From the NCBI GenBank assembly GCA_007121785.1, contig SKJX01000063.1:1-47119 (forward strand): a DNA stretch of 47,119 nt. Direction: 5' to 3'. Origin of the DNA: Nitriliruptoraceae bacterium. Its GTDB lineage: Bacteria > Actinomycetota > Nitriliruptoria > Nitriliruptorales > Nitriliruptoraceae. The stretch's first letter is position 1. Each line of letters starts with the position of its first letter. The notes beneath the pieces were generated by a model. That model saw nothing but the letters and a program-made list of their open reading frames with translations. It ran no database searches and was not told the DNA's origin. This document shows, piece by piece, positions 1-7,026 of this stretch. Both the position numbers and the translations under genes were made by a program.

Positions 1-354
1 GCGGCGGATGATCTGGCTCGACAGGATCTGCGGTGCGAGCCGGTCCTCCTCCTGCTGGCCGATCGCCTCCAGGATCGCGGCACCGGCGGCGCGGGTCGCG
101 CTCTGCTCGGCGGCGTGGATCTCCAGCAGGCCGAAGACCCGCTCGACGACCTGCATCCCCGGTTTGACGTCCACGGCCTTCAGGGCCACGTCGGTCAACC
201 GGTTGATCTCGATCCCCGGCGCCACCTCGACGTACAGCGAGGAGTCCTTGGCCAGCGGCAGGAACCCCTGCGCGACCGTGCCCAGGAACGCGGCGTACTG
301 CGGCTGGATGCTGTCCAGGTAGCAGTACGCACGCAGCTCGATCCCGTTACTCAT
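1..354 (-). CDS. BMC-T microcompartment shell protein (5' part, cut by window edge)
   Basis: The first 118 codons are present and the gene runs off the window. The product starts [20 protein letters not shown] and continues through [20 protein letters not shown] and [13 protein letters not shown]. From memory this closely resembles the first BMC domain of the trimeric tandem-domain shell proteins (BMC-T, Haliangium Hoch_5816 type), which form pseudohexameric tiles of a microcompartment shell, some with a gated central pore. Family members are about 200-215 residues, so the second domain lies outside. The ATG at 354 is preceded by AAGGAG at a good distance. It lies 21 bases downstream of deoC on the same strand, so shell and enzyme should be co-transcribed. 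Family assignment is strong; pore properties cannot be judged. Confidence 0.88.
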   Translation of the reverse strand, partial: MSNGIELRAYCYLDSIQPQYAAFLGTVAQGFLPLAKDSSLYVEVAPGIEINRLTDVALKAVDVKPGMQVVERVFGLLEIHAAEQSATRAAGAAILEAIGQQEEDRLAPQILSSQIIRR

Positions 355-375
355 CGGTGCTCCTTCGGGTGGTCG

Positions 376-1239
376 CTAGTACTGGTCGTCGCCCTGGCCG
401 CCGGTGACGATCTGCACGCCGGCGGAGGCGCCGATCCGCGTCGCCCCGGCCGCGATCATGTCACGGACGTCCTCACGGGTGCGGACGCCGCCGGAGGCCT
501 TGATCCCCATCTCCGGTCCGACCGTCTCGCGCATGAGCAACACGTCGTGGACCGTTGCGCCGCCGGGGCCGTAGCCGGTCGAGGTCTTGACGAAGGTGGC
601 CTTGGCTTCGCGCGCGATGTGCGAGGCGACCACCTTCTCCTCGTCGGTGAGGTAGGCGGTCTCGATGATGACCTTCAGCCCGGCCCCCGCTTCGCGGCAG
701 GCTTCGGCCACCTTGGTGATGTCGGTGCGGACCAGGTCGGCGTCGCCGCTCTTGAGCGCACCGATGTTGACGACCATGTCCAGCTCGCGGGCGCCGTCGC
801 GGATCGCCCGACGGGCCTCCATGGCCTTGATCTCCGGTGGGGTCGCGCCGAACGGGAACCCGATCACCGAGGCGACCTTCACCGGGCTGCCGCGCAGGTG
901 CCCGGCGGCGCGCTTGACCCAGTAGGAGTTGACGCAGACCGAAGCGAAGCCGTAGCTGCGGGCCTCGCCGCACAACACATCGATGTCGTCAGCGGTCGCG
1001 TCCGGACGCAGCAACGTGTGGTCGATGTAGCCGGCAAGGTCGCTCGGCACGTCGGCCCCGTTGCCGGTGAAGCCGACGCGTCCGGTCCCGGTCCCGACGA
1101 ACCGCCGCACCTTGTCCGAGCAGCTCGAGGCGCAACCGCCCTCGCAGTCGGCGCAGCTGTCCTCCGACGCTGCGGCCTCGTGGCCGAGCGACCGCAGGAC
1201 CTCCTGGGTGATGGTGTCGATGAGTTGGTCGGTGTTCAC
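376..1239 (-). CDS. deoC: Deoxyribose-phosphate aldolase with N-terminal encapsulation-like peptide
   Basis: Class I aldolase that cleaves 2-deoxyribose 5-phosphate to glyceraldehyde 3-phosphate and acetaldehyde. In the 287-residue product the Schiff-base lysine is K218 (VKTSTGYG), with the supporting D154 (ELDMVVN) and K247 (KASGG). The catalytic domain begins near residue 65. Before it lie a short amphipathic helix (residues 2-19, TDQLIDTITQEVLRSLG) and a cysteine-rich linker (C29, C32, C36, C40). Such a helix plus linker is the usual form of a BMC encapsulation peptide. Start is GTG; its GTGA overlaps the rpiB stop by 4 bases, indicating translational coupling. The shell gene follows. Acetaldehyde is a typical intermediate to confine in a microcompartment. 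The role of the cysteines is unknown. Confidence 0.93.
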   Translation of the reverse strand: MNTDQLIDTITQEVLRSLGHEAAASEDSCADCEGGCASSCSDKVRRFVGTGTGRVGFTGNGADVPSDLAGYIDHTLLRPDATADDIDVLCGEARSYGFASVCVNSYWVKRAAGHLRGSPVKVASVIGFPFGATPPEIKAMEARRAIRDGARELDMVVNIGALKSGDADLVRTDITKVAEACREAGAGLKVIIETAYLTDEEKVVASHIAREAKATFVKTSTGYGPGGATVHDVLLMRETVGPEMGIKASGGVRTREDVRDMIAAGATRIGASAGVQIVTGGQGDDQY

Positions 1240-1829
1240 GCGGGTCTCGTTCCGTAGCGCTCCTCGAGCTGTCCGATCTTCGCGACGCGACGACCGTGGC
1301 GCGACTCACCGCGCGGCGTGGCGAGCCAGGCGTCGACCACCTGCCGGGCCAGGTTCTCGCCCAGGAGACCGGCCCCGAGGGACAGGACGTTGGCGTAGTT
1401 GTGTTCCCGGCTGTTGCGGGCGGAGGTGACGTCCCAGCAGGTCGCCGCCCGCACCCCCGGGACCTTGTTCGCCGCGATCGCCGAGCCGATCCCGGCACCG
1501 TCGATGACGATACCCACCTGGCACCGGCCGGTCGCGACCTCGTGCGCGACCGCGTGAGCGATGTCGGGGTAGTCGACCGCGTCGGTGCTGCGGGTCCCGC
1601 AGTCGCGGACCGTGTAGCCACGGTCGCGCAGGTCGGCGGCCAGCCGCTCCTTGAGGTGGAACCCACCGTGGTCGGCACCGATGGCCAACGACGTGAGCTC
1701 GCCTTCGTCCGCCGGCCCCGCGGTCGTCCCGGCGGTGGCGTCATCGGTCGACCCCGCGTCGAGGTAGCGGGTCACCACCTCGGCGACGGCGGCACGGACC
1801 TGCTCGGGCGAGGGCGTCGGCTCAGCCAC
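1236..1829 (-). CDS. rpiB: RpiB/LacAB-family sugar-phosphate isomerase, microcompartment-associated
   Basis: The 197-residue product has a RpiB core from about residue 47: GADHGG (51-56), the glycine loop DGAGIGS (110-116), ANKVPGVRAA and NSREHNYANVLSLG (139-152). The family interconverts aldose and ketose phosphates, classically ribose 5-phosphate and ribulose 5-phosphate. The loop that normally reads CGTGIG has Asp110 where the catalytic cysteine of E. coli-type enzymes sits, so substrate or mechanism may differ. Residues 7-25 (SPEQVRAAVAEVVTRYLDA) form a predicted amphipathic helix followed by a low-complexity T/A/G linker, the second candidate encapsulation peptide in this operon. Start GTG at 1829 overlaps the regulator's stop by 8 bases. 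Gene symbol reflects the family, not a proven substrate. Confidence 0.87.
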   Translation of the reverse strand: MAEPTPSPEQVRAAVAEVVTRYLDAGSTDDATAGTTAGPADEGELTSLAIGADHGGFHLKERLAADLRDRGYTVRDCGTRSTDAVDYPDIAHAVAHEVATGRCQVGIVIDGAGIGSAIAANKVPGVRAATCWDVTSARNSREHNYANVLSLGAGLLGENLARQVVDAWLATPRGESRHGRRVAKIGQLEERYGTRPA

Positions 1830-2619
1830 GGACGCCCCCCGTGGCGCCGGACCGCTGGAGCTCGACGCGGTACTCGTAGCGGCCGGGGACGAACAGCAGG
1901 TGGGTCCACTCGAGCGGCTGGTCGGTGACCGTCCAGGTGCAGCGACGGATGCTCAGCAGGGCGGTACCAGCATCGCAGCCGAGCAGCCGGGCTTCCGACT
2001 CCCCTGCGAGCGCCGGTTGGATCGTCTCCGAACCGGTCCGCGGGGCCAGGTCGGGTGAGTACTCGGCCAGCAGGCGGTAGAGCGAGCCACCCGCAAGCAC
2101 ACCCTGCGCGATCGTCTGGTCCGCCGCACCGAGCACCGGCAGGGGCAGCCACGTCTTGGACACCCCGACCGGTCGGTCGTCGGCGACCAGCAGGCGCTCG
2201 AGGTAACGGCAAGACGTGCCCTCGTCGATCCCGAGGTCGTGGCACATCGCGTCGGGTGCGGTGACGATCGCCGAGTCGAGCGGGCGGTGGGCCGGCTCGT
2301 ACCCCTGGCTGCGGAGCAGTTCCGTGAACGACTTGAGCTCCGGTCCGTGCTGGATCTTGGGGCTCGCGACGAACGTCCCCTTGCCCTGGACGCGCTGGAC
2401 CAACCCGTCGGCCTGGAGGTCGCCGATGGCCTGGCGGATCGTCGAGCGGGAGACCCCGTAGCGTTCCTCGAGCTCGACCTCGGTCGGCAAGCGGTCGCCG
2501 GGCTCGAGATCGCCGGCTTCGATCTGCGCGCGCAGGCGCTCCCGCAACTGGACGTACAGCGGGACCGCCGACCGGGGATCCCGCGGTCCACCGTGCGCCC
2601 GCGCGAGGAGATTCGTCAT
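1822..2619 (-). CDS. GntR/HutC-family transcriptional regulator of the BMC operon
   Basis: 265 residues from the ATG at 2619. The N-terminal winged helix-turn-helix (about residues 20-90) is typical GntR: PLYVQLRERLRAQI, PGDRLPTEVELEERYGVSRS and QGKGTFVA. A UTRA ligand-binding domain follows (about 105-255), the HutC subclass that senses small metabolites. It is the first gene before rpiB-deoC-BMC-T and overlaps rpiB by 8 bases, so it probably controls its own operon; the inducer is likely a sugar phosphate or related carbon source (inference). The frame stays open upstream to 2742, but this is the first ATG before the recognisable domain. It has no Shine-Dalgarno and sits at one edge of a palindrome, so the mRNA may be leaderless. 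Confidence 0.88.
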   Translation of the reverse strand: MTNLLARAHGGPRDPRSAVPLYVQLRERLRAQIEAGDLEPGDRLPTEVELEERYGVSRSTIRQAIGDLQADGLVQRVQGKGTFVASPKIQHGPELKSFTELLRSQGYEPAHRPLDSAIVTAPDAMCHDLGIDEGTSCRYLERLLVADDRPVGVSKTWLPLPVLGAADQTIAQGVLAGGSLYRLLAEYSPDLAPRTGSETIQPALAGESEARLLGCDAGTALLSIRRCTWTVTDQPLEWTHLLFVPGRYEYRVELQRSGATGGVRG

Positions 2620-2633
2620 GATGACATGATCAT
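2618..2633. promoter_or_regulatory. Imperfect 16-bp palindrome, candidate GntR operator
   Basis: The sequence ATGATGACATGATCAT pairs at six of eight dyad positions and overlaps the start codon of the GntR gene. GntR regulators bind short dyads near their own promoters, so autoregulation is plausible. Binding is inferred only. Confidence 0.45.
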
Positions 2634-2756
2634 GCCGGTCGGTCAGGCGGCTGTCAACGCCGCCGGTCACGCCACCGCCGGTCATGCCGCCGGTCCATCG
2701 GCACCACAGGCGGTCACGGGGGCCCCGACGGTGCCCTGCCATGCCGGACCAACCGC

Positions 2757-3542
2757 TCAGCGGTGGCTGGCGTCGACGTACCGCGGGTAGGTGGCACGGG
2801 CCCGGTCGGCGGCCGCGAGGTCGGCCTCGGCGGCCGCGACGGGGACCTCAGGGGTGGTGCGGGCCAGCACCCGACCCTCCGGGTCGACCAGGACGCTGCC
2901 GCCGTCGAACGTCGCGACGCCACGGCCACCGGCCCGGTTGACCGACAGCACGTACGCGCCGGCGACCGTGGCCAACACCCGCGCACCTGCCTCCCAGCGC
3001 TCGACCGAGGTGACCGGGGTCGCCCGCGGGACGGCGATGATCCGCGCTCCGGCCGCGCCGAGCGCGCGCCCATGCTCGGGGAACCACAGCTCGGTACAGA
3101 CCATCACCCCGAGCGGGGCCACCGGCGTGTCGACGACCGGGAAGTCGACCGGCCCACGGTCGTACCAGGTGGCTTCGTGGAACCCGGGCTCATCCGGCAG
3201 GAACGTCTTGCGACGCCGGGCGACGATCCCGCGTCCGCGGACGACGACCACGGCCTCGTTGGCGCGGACGCCCGCGTCGTCGACGATGGGGCGGGTGGTG
3301 ACCACCACCTCGGCGTCCAGGTCGTCGAGGTGGTCCAACCAGCGGTCGTGCTCGGTGGCCGCGGCGGCCCACGCCTGCGGATCGACCGGGATGGAGGAGG
3401 CCAGCCACGGCGCGAACGGCATCTCCGGCAGCACGAGCACGTGCGGACGGGCCCGGGCGACCCGCTCACGCAGGGCGGCCCACTGCCGCTCGAGGTCGCC
3501 GGCGTCGGCGTCGAGTTCGTGGCAGAGCAGGCGGATGGACAC
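2757..3542 (-). CDS. Carbon-nitrogen hydrolase (nitrilase superfamily amidase)
   Basis: 261 residues with the complete Glu-Lys-Cys triad of the superfamily: E40 (VLPEMPF), K112 (RRRKTFLPDE) and C149 (VMVCTELWFPE). These enzymes hydrolyse amides or carbamoyl groups; similar proteins are often annotated as N-carbamoylputrescine amidase or omega-amidase, but the substrate cannot be read from sequence. GTG start at 3542 is preceded by GAGGGGAG. No signal peptide, so cytoplasmic. It lies 137 bases upstream of the GntR gene on the same strand and is divergent from nfeD. Whether it belongs to the BMC transcript is unclear; the operator-like palindrome between them argues for a separate unit. Confidence 0.85.
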   Translation of the reverse strand: MSIRLLCHELDADAGDLERQWAALRERVARARPHVLVLPEMPFAPWLASSIPVDPQAWAAAATEHDRWLDHLDDLDAEVVVTTRPIVDDAGVRANEAVVVVRGRGIVARRRKTFLPDEPGFHEATWYDRGPVDFPVVDTPVAPLGVMVCTELWFPEHGRALGAAGARIIAVPRATPVTSVERWEAGARVLATVAGAYVLSVNRAGGRGVATFDGGSVLVDPEGRVLARTTPEVPVAAAEADLAAADRARATYPRYVDASHR

Positions 3543-3694
3543 GGTGCGCTCCCCTCGGTCGCCGGCCGCCGTCCCAGGTCGCCGTCGGTGGACCGCTCGG
3601 CGAGGGACACGCTACTGCGCGGCTCCCGAACCCGGCCGGCCGTCGACGTACGCTCGTCAGCAGGACCGGGCCCGTGGATGACCAGGAGCGATCG

Positions 3695-5257
3695 GTGGCC
3701 GACCCAGGCACGCACGGCAAGCCACGGCAGCGGCTGCCCTGGCGGGGTCTGTTCGTGCTCGGCATCGGGATCGTGCTCACCATCGTGGCGATGACCGATT
3801 CGGATGCCCAGGAGCCCGACCCGGTGCACGTGCTGACGATCGACGGCGACATCGACCGCAGCCAGGGCCCGTACGTCCAACGCGGCGTCCGCGAGGCCGA
3901 GGCCGTCGGAGCGGCCGGGCTCGTCATCGTGCTCGACACCGGCGGGGGCCGGCTCGACGCCGCGCTGCAGATGCACGATGCGCTGCTGGACGCGGCGGTA
4001 CCGACGATCGCGTTCATCGACCGGTCAGCGCTGGGCTCGGGCGCGCTCGTCGCGGTCGCCAGCGAGACGATCGTGTTCGGCGCGGACGCGACGCTCGGAG
4101 CCGCCGACCCCGAGCGGCCGGCCAGTGGCGCCGCGCAGACCGGCGACGCCAAGGTGGTCGACGCCGTGCGTGCGATCGTCGCTGACACCGCCGAGGGGCG
4201 CGGCCGCGACGCGACGCTGGCGGCGGCCATGGTGGACCCGTCCGTGGCGATCGACGGCGTGGTCGACTCGACCCGGCTGCTCACGCTCGACGCCACCACG
4301 GCGGAGACGGTCGGCTACCTCGACGGTCGGGCGGACCGGCTCGACCACGCGCTGGACGAGGTCGGCCTCGGTGATGCCGCCGCGACCGAACGCGACCGCA
4401 ACCTGGGCGAGCGCTCCGTCCGATGGTTGACCCACCCGCTGATCGCTTCCGCGCTGCTGACCGCCGGCATCCTGCTGCTCATCGGCGAGATCTTCCTCGG
4501 CGCGTTCGGGGTGGTCAGCGTCGCCGGGGTCGCCGCCCTCGGCGCGTTCTTCTACGGTCATGCGCTGGCCGGGATGGCCGGCTGGGAGGACGTCACCTTG
4601 ATGCTCATCGGGTTCGGGCTGATCGCGCTGGAGATCTTCGTGGTGCCGGGGTTCGGCGTCCCGGGCGTGCTCGGCATGGCTGGTGTCTTCGGTGGCGCCT
4701 GGTTGACGATGGTCGGGCCGGACCTGGAGGTGGTCACCACCGGGGCGATGGTCTCGACCGCGGCCACGATCCTGATCGCGTTCGTCGCCATCACCGTCGG
4801 GATCATCGCCCTCCTGGCGCTCGGTTCGCGCAAGCGCAAGGAGGATCGTGACCGCGCGCAGGCCCGGGGCGAGGGCGCACCCGGCGAGCCCGACCACGAA
4901 CCAGCCGGCTGGCTGAAGTGGTTCGGCGACGGCGACCGGCTCGCCCACGACGACGACCCGCCGGGCCGCGCCGCGGGAGAGGGCGCCGAACCGATCGACG
5001 AGGGCGCACCGCTGTCCACCGCCGCGGCCGCCGCCTCACGAGAGGGCGCCGTCGGCGTCGCCGCCAGCGATCTGCGTCCCGCTGGCATCGCGGAGTTCGA
5101 CGGCTTCCGCGTGGACGTGGTGACCCTCGGCGACTACCTGGAGAAGGGCGAGGCCGTCGAGGTGGTCCGTGCCGAGCGCTACCGGCGGGTCGTGCGGCGC
5201 GCACGCAGCACATCCACACCCCGCGGTGCGGACGAACCCGGACCGAGCGACGGCTGA
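3695..5257 (+). CDS. nfeD: NfeD-family membrane protein with N-terminal ClpP-class protease domain
   Basis: 520 residues from the GTG at 3695, chosen because AGGAG lies 6 bases upstream; an in-frame GTG at 3674 is the alternative. Residues 15-35 form a signal anchor. A ClpP/SppA-like domain follows (about 45-240), with VIVLDTGGGRLDAAL and RSALGSGALVA, where S115 is the likely nucleophile. Several membrane segments span about 245-375, then an acidic/basic linker and a C-terminal NfeD OB-fold domain (about 430-505, GVAASDLRPAGIAEFDGFRV). Long NfeD proteins partner with flotillin/stomatin proteins encoded next door, as here with floA. The role is thought to be membrane-microdomain organisation or quality control. 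Proteolytic activity is inferred. Confidence 0.88.
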   Translation: MADPGTHGKPRQRLPWRGLFVLGIGIVLTIVAMTDSDAQEPDPVHVLTIDGDIDRSQGPYVQRGVREAEAVGAAGLVIVLDTGGGRLDAALQMHDALLDAAVPTIAFIDRSALGSGALVAVASETIVFGADATLGAADPERPASGAAQTGDAKVVDAVRAIVADTAEGRGRDATLAAAMVDPSVAIDGVVDSTRLLTLDATTAETVGYLDGRADRLDHALDEVGLGDAAATERDRNLGERSVRWLTHPLIASALLTAGILLLIGEIFLGAFGVVSVAGVAALGAFFYGHALAGMAGWEDVTLMLIGFGLIALEIFVVPGFGVPGVLGMAGVFGGAWLTMVGPDLEVVTTGAMVSTAATILIAFVAITVGIIALLALGSRKRKEDRDRAQARGEGAPGEPDHEPAGWLKWFGDGDRLAHDDDPPGRAAGEGAEPIDEGAPLSTAAAAASREGAVGVAASDLRPAGIAEFDGFRVDVVTLGDYLEKGEAVEVVRAERYRRVVRRARSTSTPRGADEPGPSDG

Positions 5258-5367
5258 GGTCGTCGGCGACCGGATGTCGAACACGACACGCCGTCGCCGC
5301 GGCGCTAGTACCGTGATGAGCCGTCACCGGGGGGATGACCTCCTCGGCCTGGACGTCGGAGGTTGGT

Positions 5368-6309
5368 ATGGACGGCACGCTCGCCATCGTGATCGCGGCC
5401 GCGGTCTTCATCGGCGCGGTACTGCTGCTGTACTTCGTCCCGATCGGTCTGTGGATCACCGCGCTGTTCTCCGGCGTGCGGGTCGGGCTCGGCACCCTGA
5501 TCGGGATGCGGCTGCGCAAGGTCAACCCGGGGGAGATCATCCGGCCGCTGATCAGCGCCACGAAGGCCGATATCGAGCTCGACATCGGCCAGATGGAGGC
5601 GCACGTGCTCGCCGGAGGGGCGGTGCAGGGCGTCGTCGACGCGCTGATCTCGGCCGACCGCGCCAACATCGAACTGCCGTGGAAGCGTGCGACCGCGATC
5701 GACCTGGCCGGCCGTGACGTGCTCGAGGCCGTGCAGGTCAGCGTCAACCCGAAGGTGATCGAGACCCCGCGCATCGCCGCGGTCGCCAAGGACGGGATCC
5801 AGGTGATCGCCGTCGCCCGCGTGACCGTGCGCGCCAACATCGAGCGCCTGGTCGGTGGTGCCGGCGAGGAGACGATCATCGCCCGCGTCGGTGAGGGCTC
5901 GGTGTCCTCGATCGGATCGGCGGACAGCCACAAGGACGTGCTGGAGAACCCCGACGACATCTCGCGCCGCGTGCTCGAGCGCGGGCTGGACGCCGGGACG
6001 GCGTTCGAGATCCTCTCGATCGACATCGCCGACGTGGACATCGGGCGCAACATCGGTGCGGAACTGCAGACCGACCAGGCCGAGGCGGACAAGAACATCG
6101 CCCAGGCCAAGGCCGAGGAGCGCCGGGCGATGGCCATCGCCAACGAGCAGGAGATGCGCGCGAAGGTGGTCGAGGCCGAAGCGGAGGTCCCCAAGGCGCT
6201 GGCCGAGGCGCTGCGTTCCGGCAACCTCGGGGTGATGGACAAGTTCCGGCTGGACAACGTGGAAGCCGACACGCGGATGCGTAGCTCCATCGCGCACGAT
6301 GAGGACTGA
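5368..6309 (+). CDS. floA: Flotillin-like protein FloA
   Basis: 313 residues from the ATG at 5368, preceded by GGAGG; upstream in-frame starts lack a ribosome site. An N-terminal membrane segment (about 5-37) is followed by an SPFH/PHB domain and a C-terminal Ala/Glu-rich coiled coil (about 230-290: [40 protein letters not shown]). Conserved FloA strings include [33 protein letters not shown] and [20 protein letters not shown]. FloA oligomers scaffold fluid membrane microdomains. Operon partner of nfeD, 110 bases upstream. Family identity is very secure. Confidence 0.94.
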   Translation: MDGTLAIVIAAAVFIGAVLLLYFVPIGLWITALFSGVRVGLGTLIGMRLRKVNPGEIIRPLISATKADIELDIGQMEAHVLAGGAVQGVVDALISADRANIELPWKRATAIDLAGRDVLEAVQVSVNPKVIETPRIAAVAKDGIQVIAVARVTVRANIERLVGGAGEETIIARVGEGSVSSIGSADSHKDVLENPDDISRRVLERGLDAGTAFEILSIDIADVDIGRNIGAELQTDQAEADKNIAQAKAEERRAMAIANEQEMRAKVVEAEAEVPKALAEALRSGNLGVMDKFRLDNVEADTRMRSSIAHDED

Positions 6310-6315
6310 GCACCG

Positions 6316-6915
6316 ATGAGCTCCGACCGGCTCCCCACCCGCGGCGGTGGTCGCTCCACGCCGCCACCACCCCCACCGCCGAGTGGTCCGCGGGCATCGA
6401 ACCAACCACCGCCTTCGGGGCTGCGAGACCAGGCGCGCGAGGCGATCCAGCGTGGCCGTGAGGCCGTCGATGGACTCACGCACCAGGGTCGGCAGGCCGC
6501 CCAGCAGGTCGGTGGCGTGCCCGATGACGTCCGCGCCACTGCGGAGGAAGCGCTCGAGCGTGGGCGCCAGACCGCCGACCGGGGCCGTGAAGGCGGCGCG
6601 ACCCAGCAGGGGCAAGCCCGGCAACGCACCCGTGAGGCGAAGCAACTCGGGCGCGAGGTCGCCCGGCAGGCGATCGATCAGACCGAGGTCGGCTCCTCGC
6701 AGATCGGGTCGGCGGCGGCCGCCGCCGACCGCAAGGTTGCCCGCCAGGAGCGAACCGAGGGCGAGGCCCGCGACGTGCGGACGCGCGAGGCCGCCCGCCT
6801 CCGGTCGCAGCTGCGCGAACCGGGCCAGTTGCGCCGTGCGGTCCTCACCCGCGAGATCATCGGTCCGCCGGTGTCGCTGCGCGACCACGAGGAGGGCGCA
6901 CCCGGGCTGCGGTGA
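6316..6915 (+). CDS. Proline- and Arg/Gln-rich helical protein, third gene of the nfeD-floA operon
   Basis: 199 residues, function not recognised. An N-terminal Pro-rich stretch (about 15-35, with a run of seven prolines) is followed by a long, strongly charged Arg/Glu/Gln/Ala-rich region likely to be helical (about 36-170). The C-terminus ends LTREIIGPPVSLRDHEEG, which looks more ordered than the rest. Start codon is 6 bases after the floA stop with a weak GAGGA upstream, so it is co-transcribed with floA. In Bacillus the floA operon also has a third small gene, but I see no similarity to it. A cytoplasmic adaptor for the flotillin scaffold is speculation. Long antisense frames cross this region; codon bias and operon position favour this strand. 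Confidence 0.65.
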   Translation: MSSDRLPTRGGGRSTPPPPPPPSGPRASNQPPPSGLRDQAREAIQRGREAVDGLTHQGRQAAQQVGGVPDDVRATAEEALERGRQTADRGREGGATQQGQARQRTREAKQLGREVARQAIDQTEVGSSQIGSAAAAADRKVARQERTEGEARDVRTREAARLRSQLREPGQLRRAVLTREIIGPPVSLRDHEEGAPGLR

Positions 6916-6919
6916 ACGT

Positions 6920-6935
6920 CCACGCCAGGGCGTGG
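6920..6935 (+). terminator. Hairpin after the nfeD-floA operon
   Basis: CCACGC and GCGTGG form a 6-bp stem around a 4-base loop, 5 bases after the stop codon of the third gene. No T-tract follows, as is common in high-GC actinobacteria. Candidate only. Confidence 0.4.
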
Positions 6936-6990
6936 GGCGACCAGAGAGCGGGGTCCAGGTGGATGCAGCGCGAGTAGGGCGAGTGGGGCA

Positions 6991-7018
6991 CGCCTGGGAG
7001 CGCGCGACCGCCTGGGAG
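6991..7018. repeat. Direct repeat CGCCTGGGAG x2, 18-bp period
   Basis: Two exact 10-base copies (6991-7000 and 7009-7018) lie just upstream of the GTG at 7027 of the YihS-like isomerase gene. The second copy also supplies the GGGAG that can serve as ribosome binding site. The spacing is short of two helical turns. It could be a regulator site or chance. Confidence 0.35.
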
Positions 7019-7026
7019 TCGTCCCC

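Noticed and set aside
4803-6888. Long minus-strand frames across nfeD-floA
   Set aside because: They are antisense to clear NfeD and FloA proteins and read as Arg/Pro/Ser or Asp/Gly/Val-rich low-complexity sequence.
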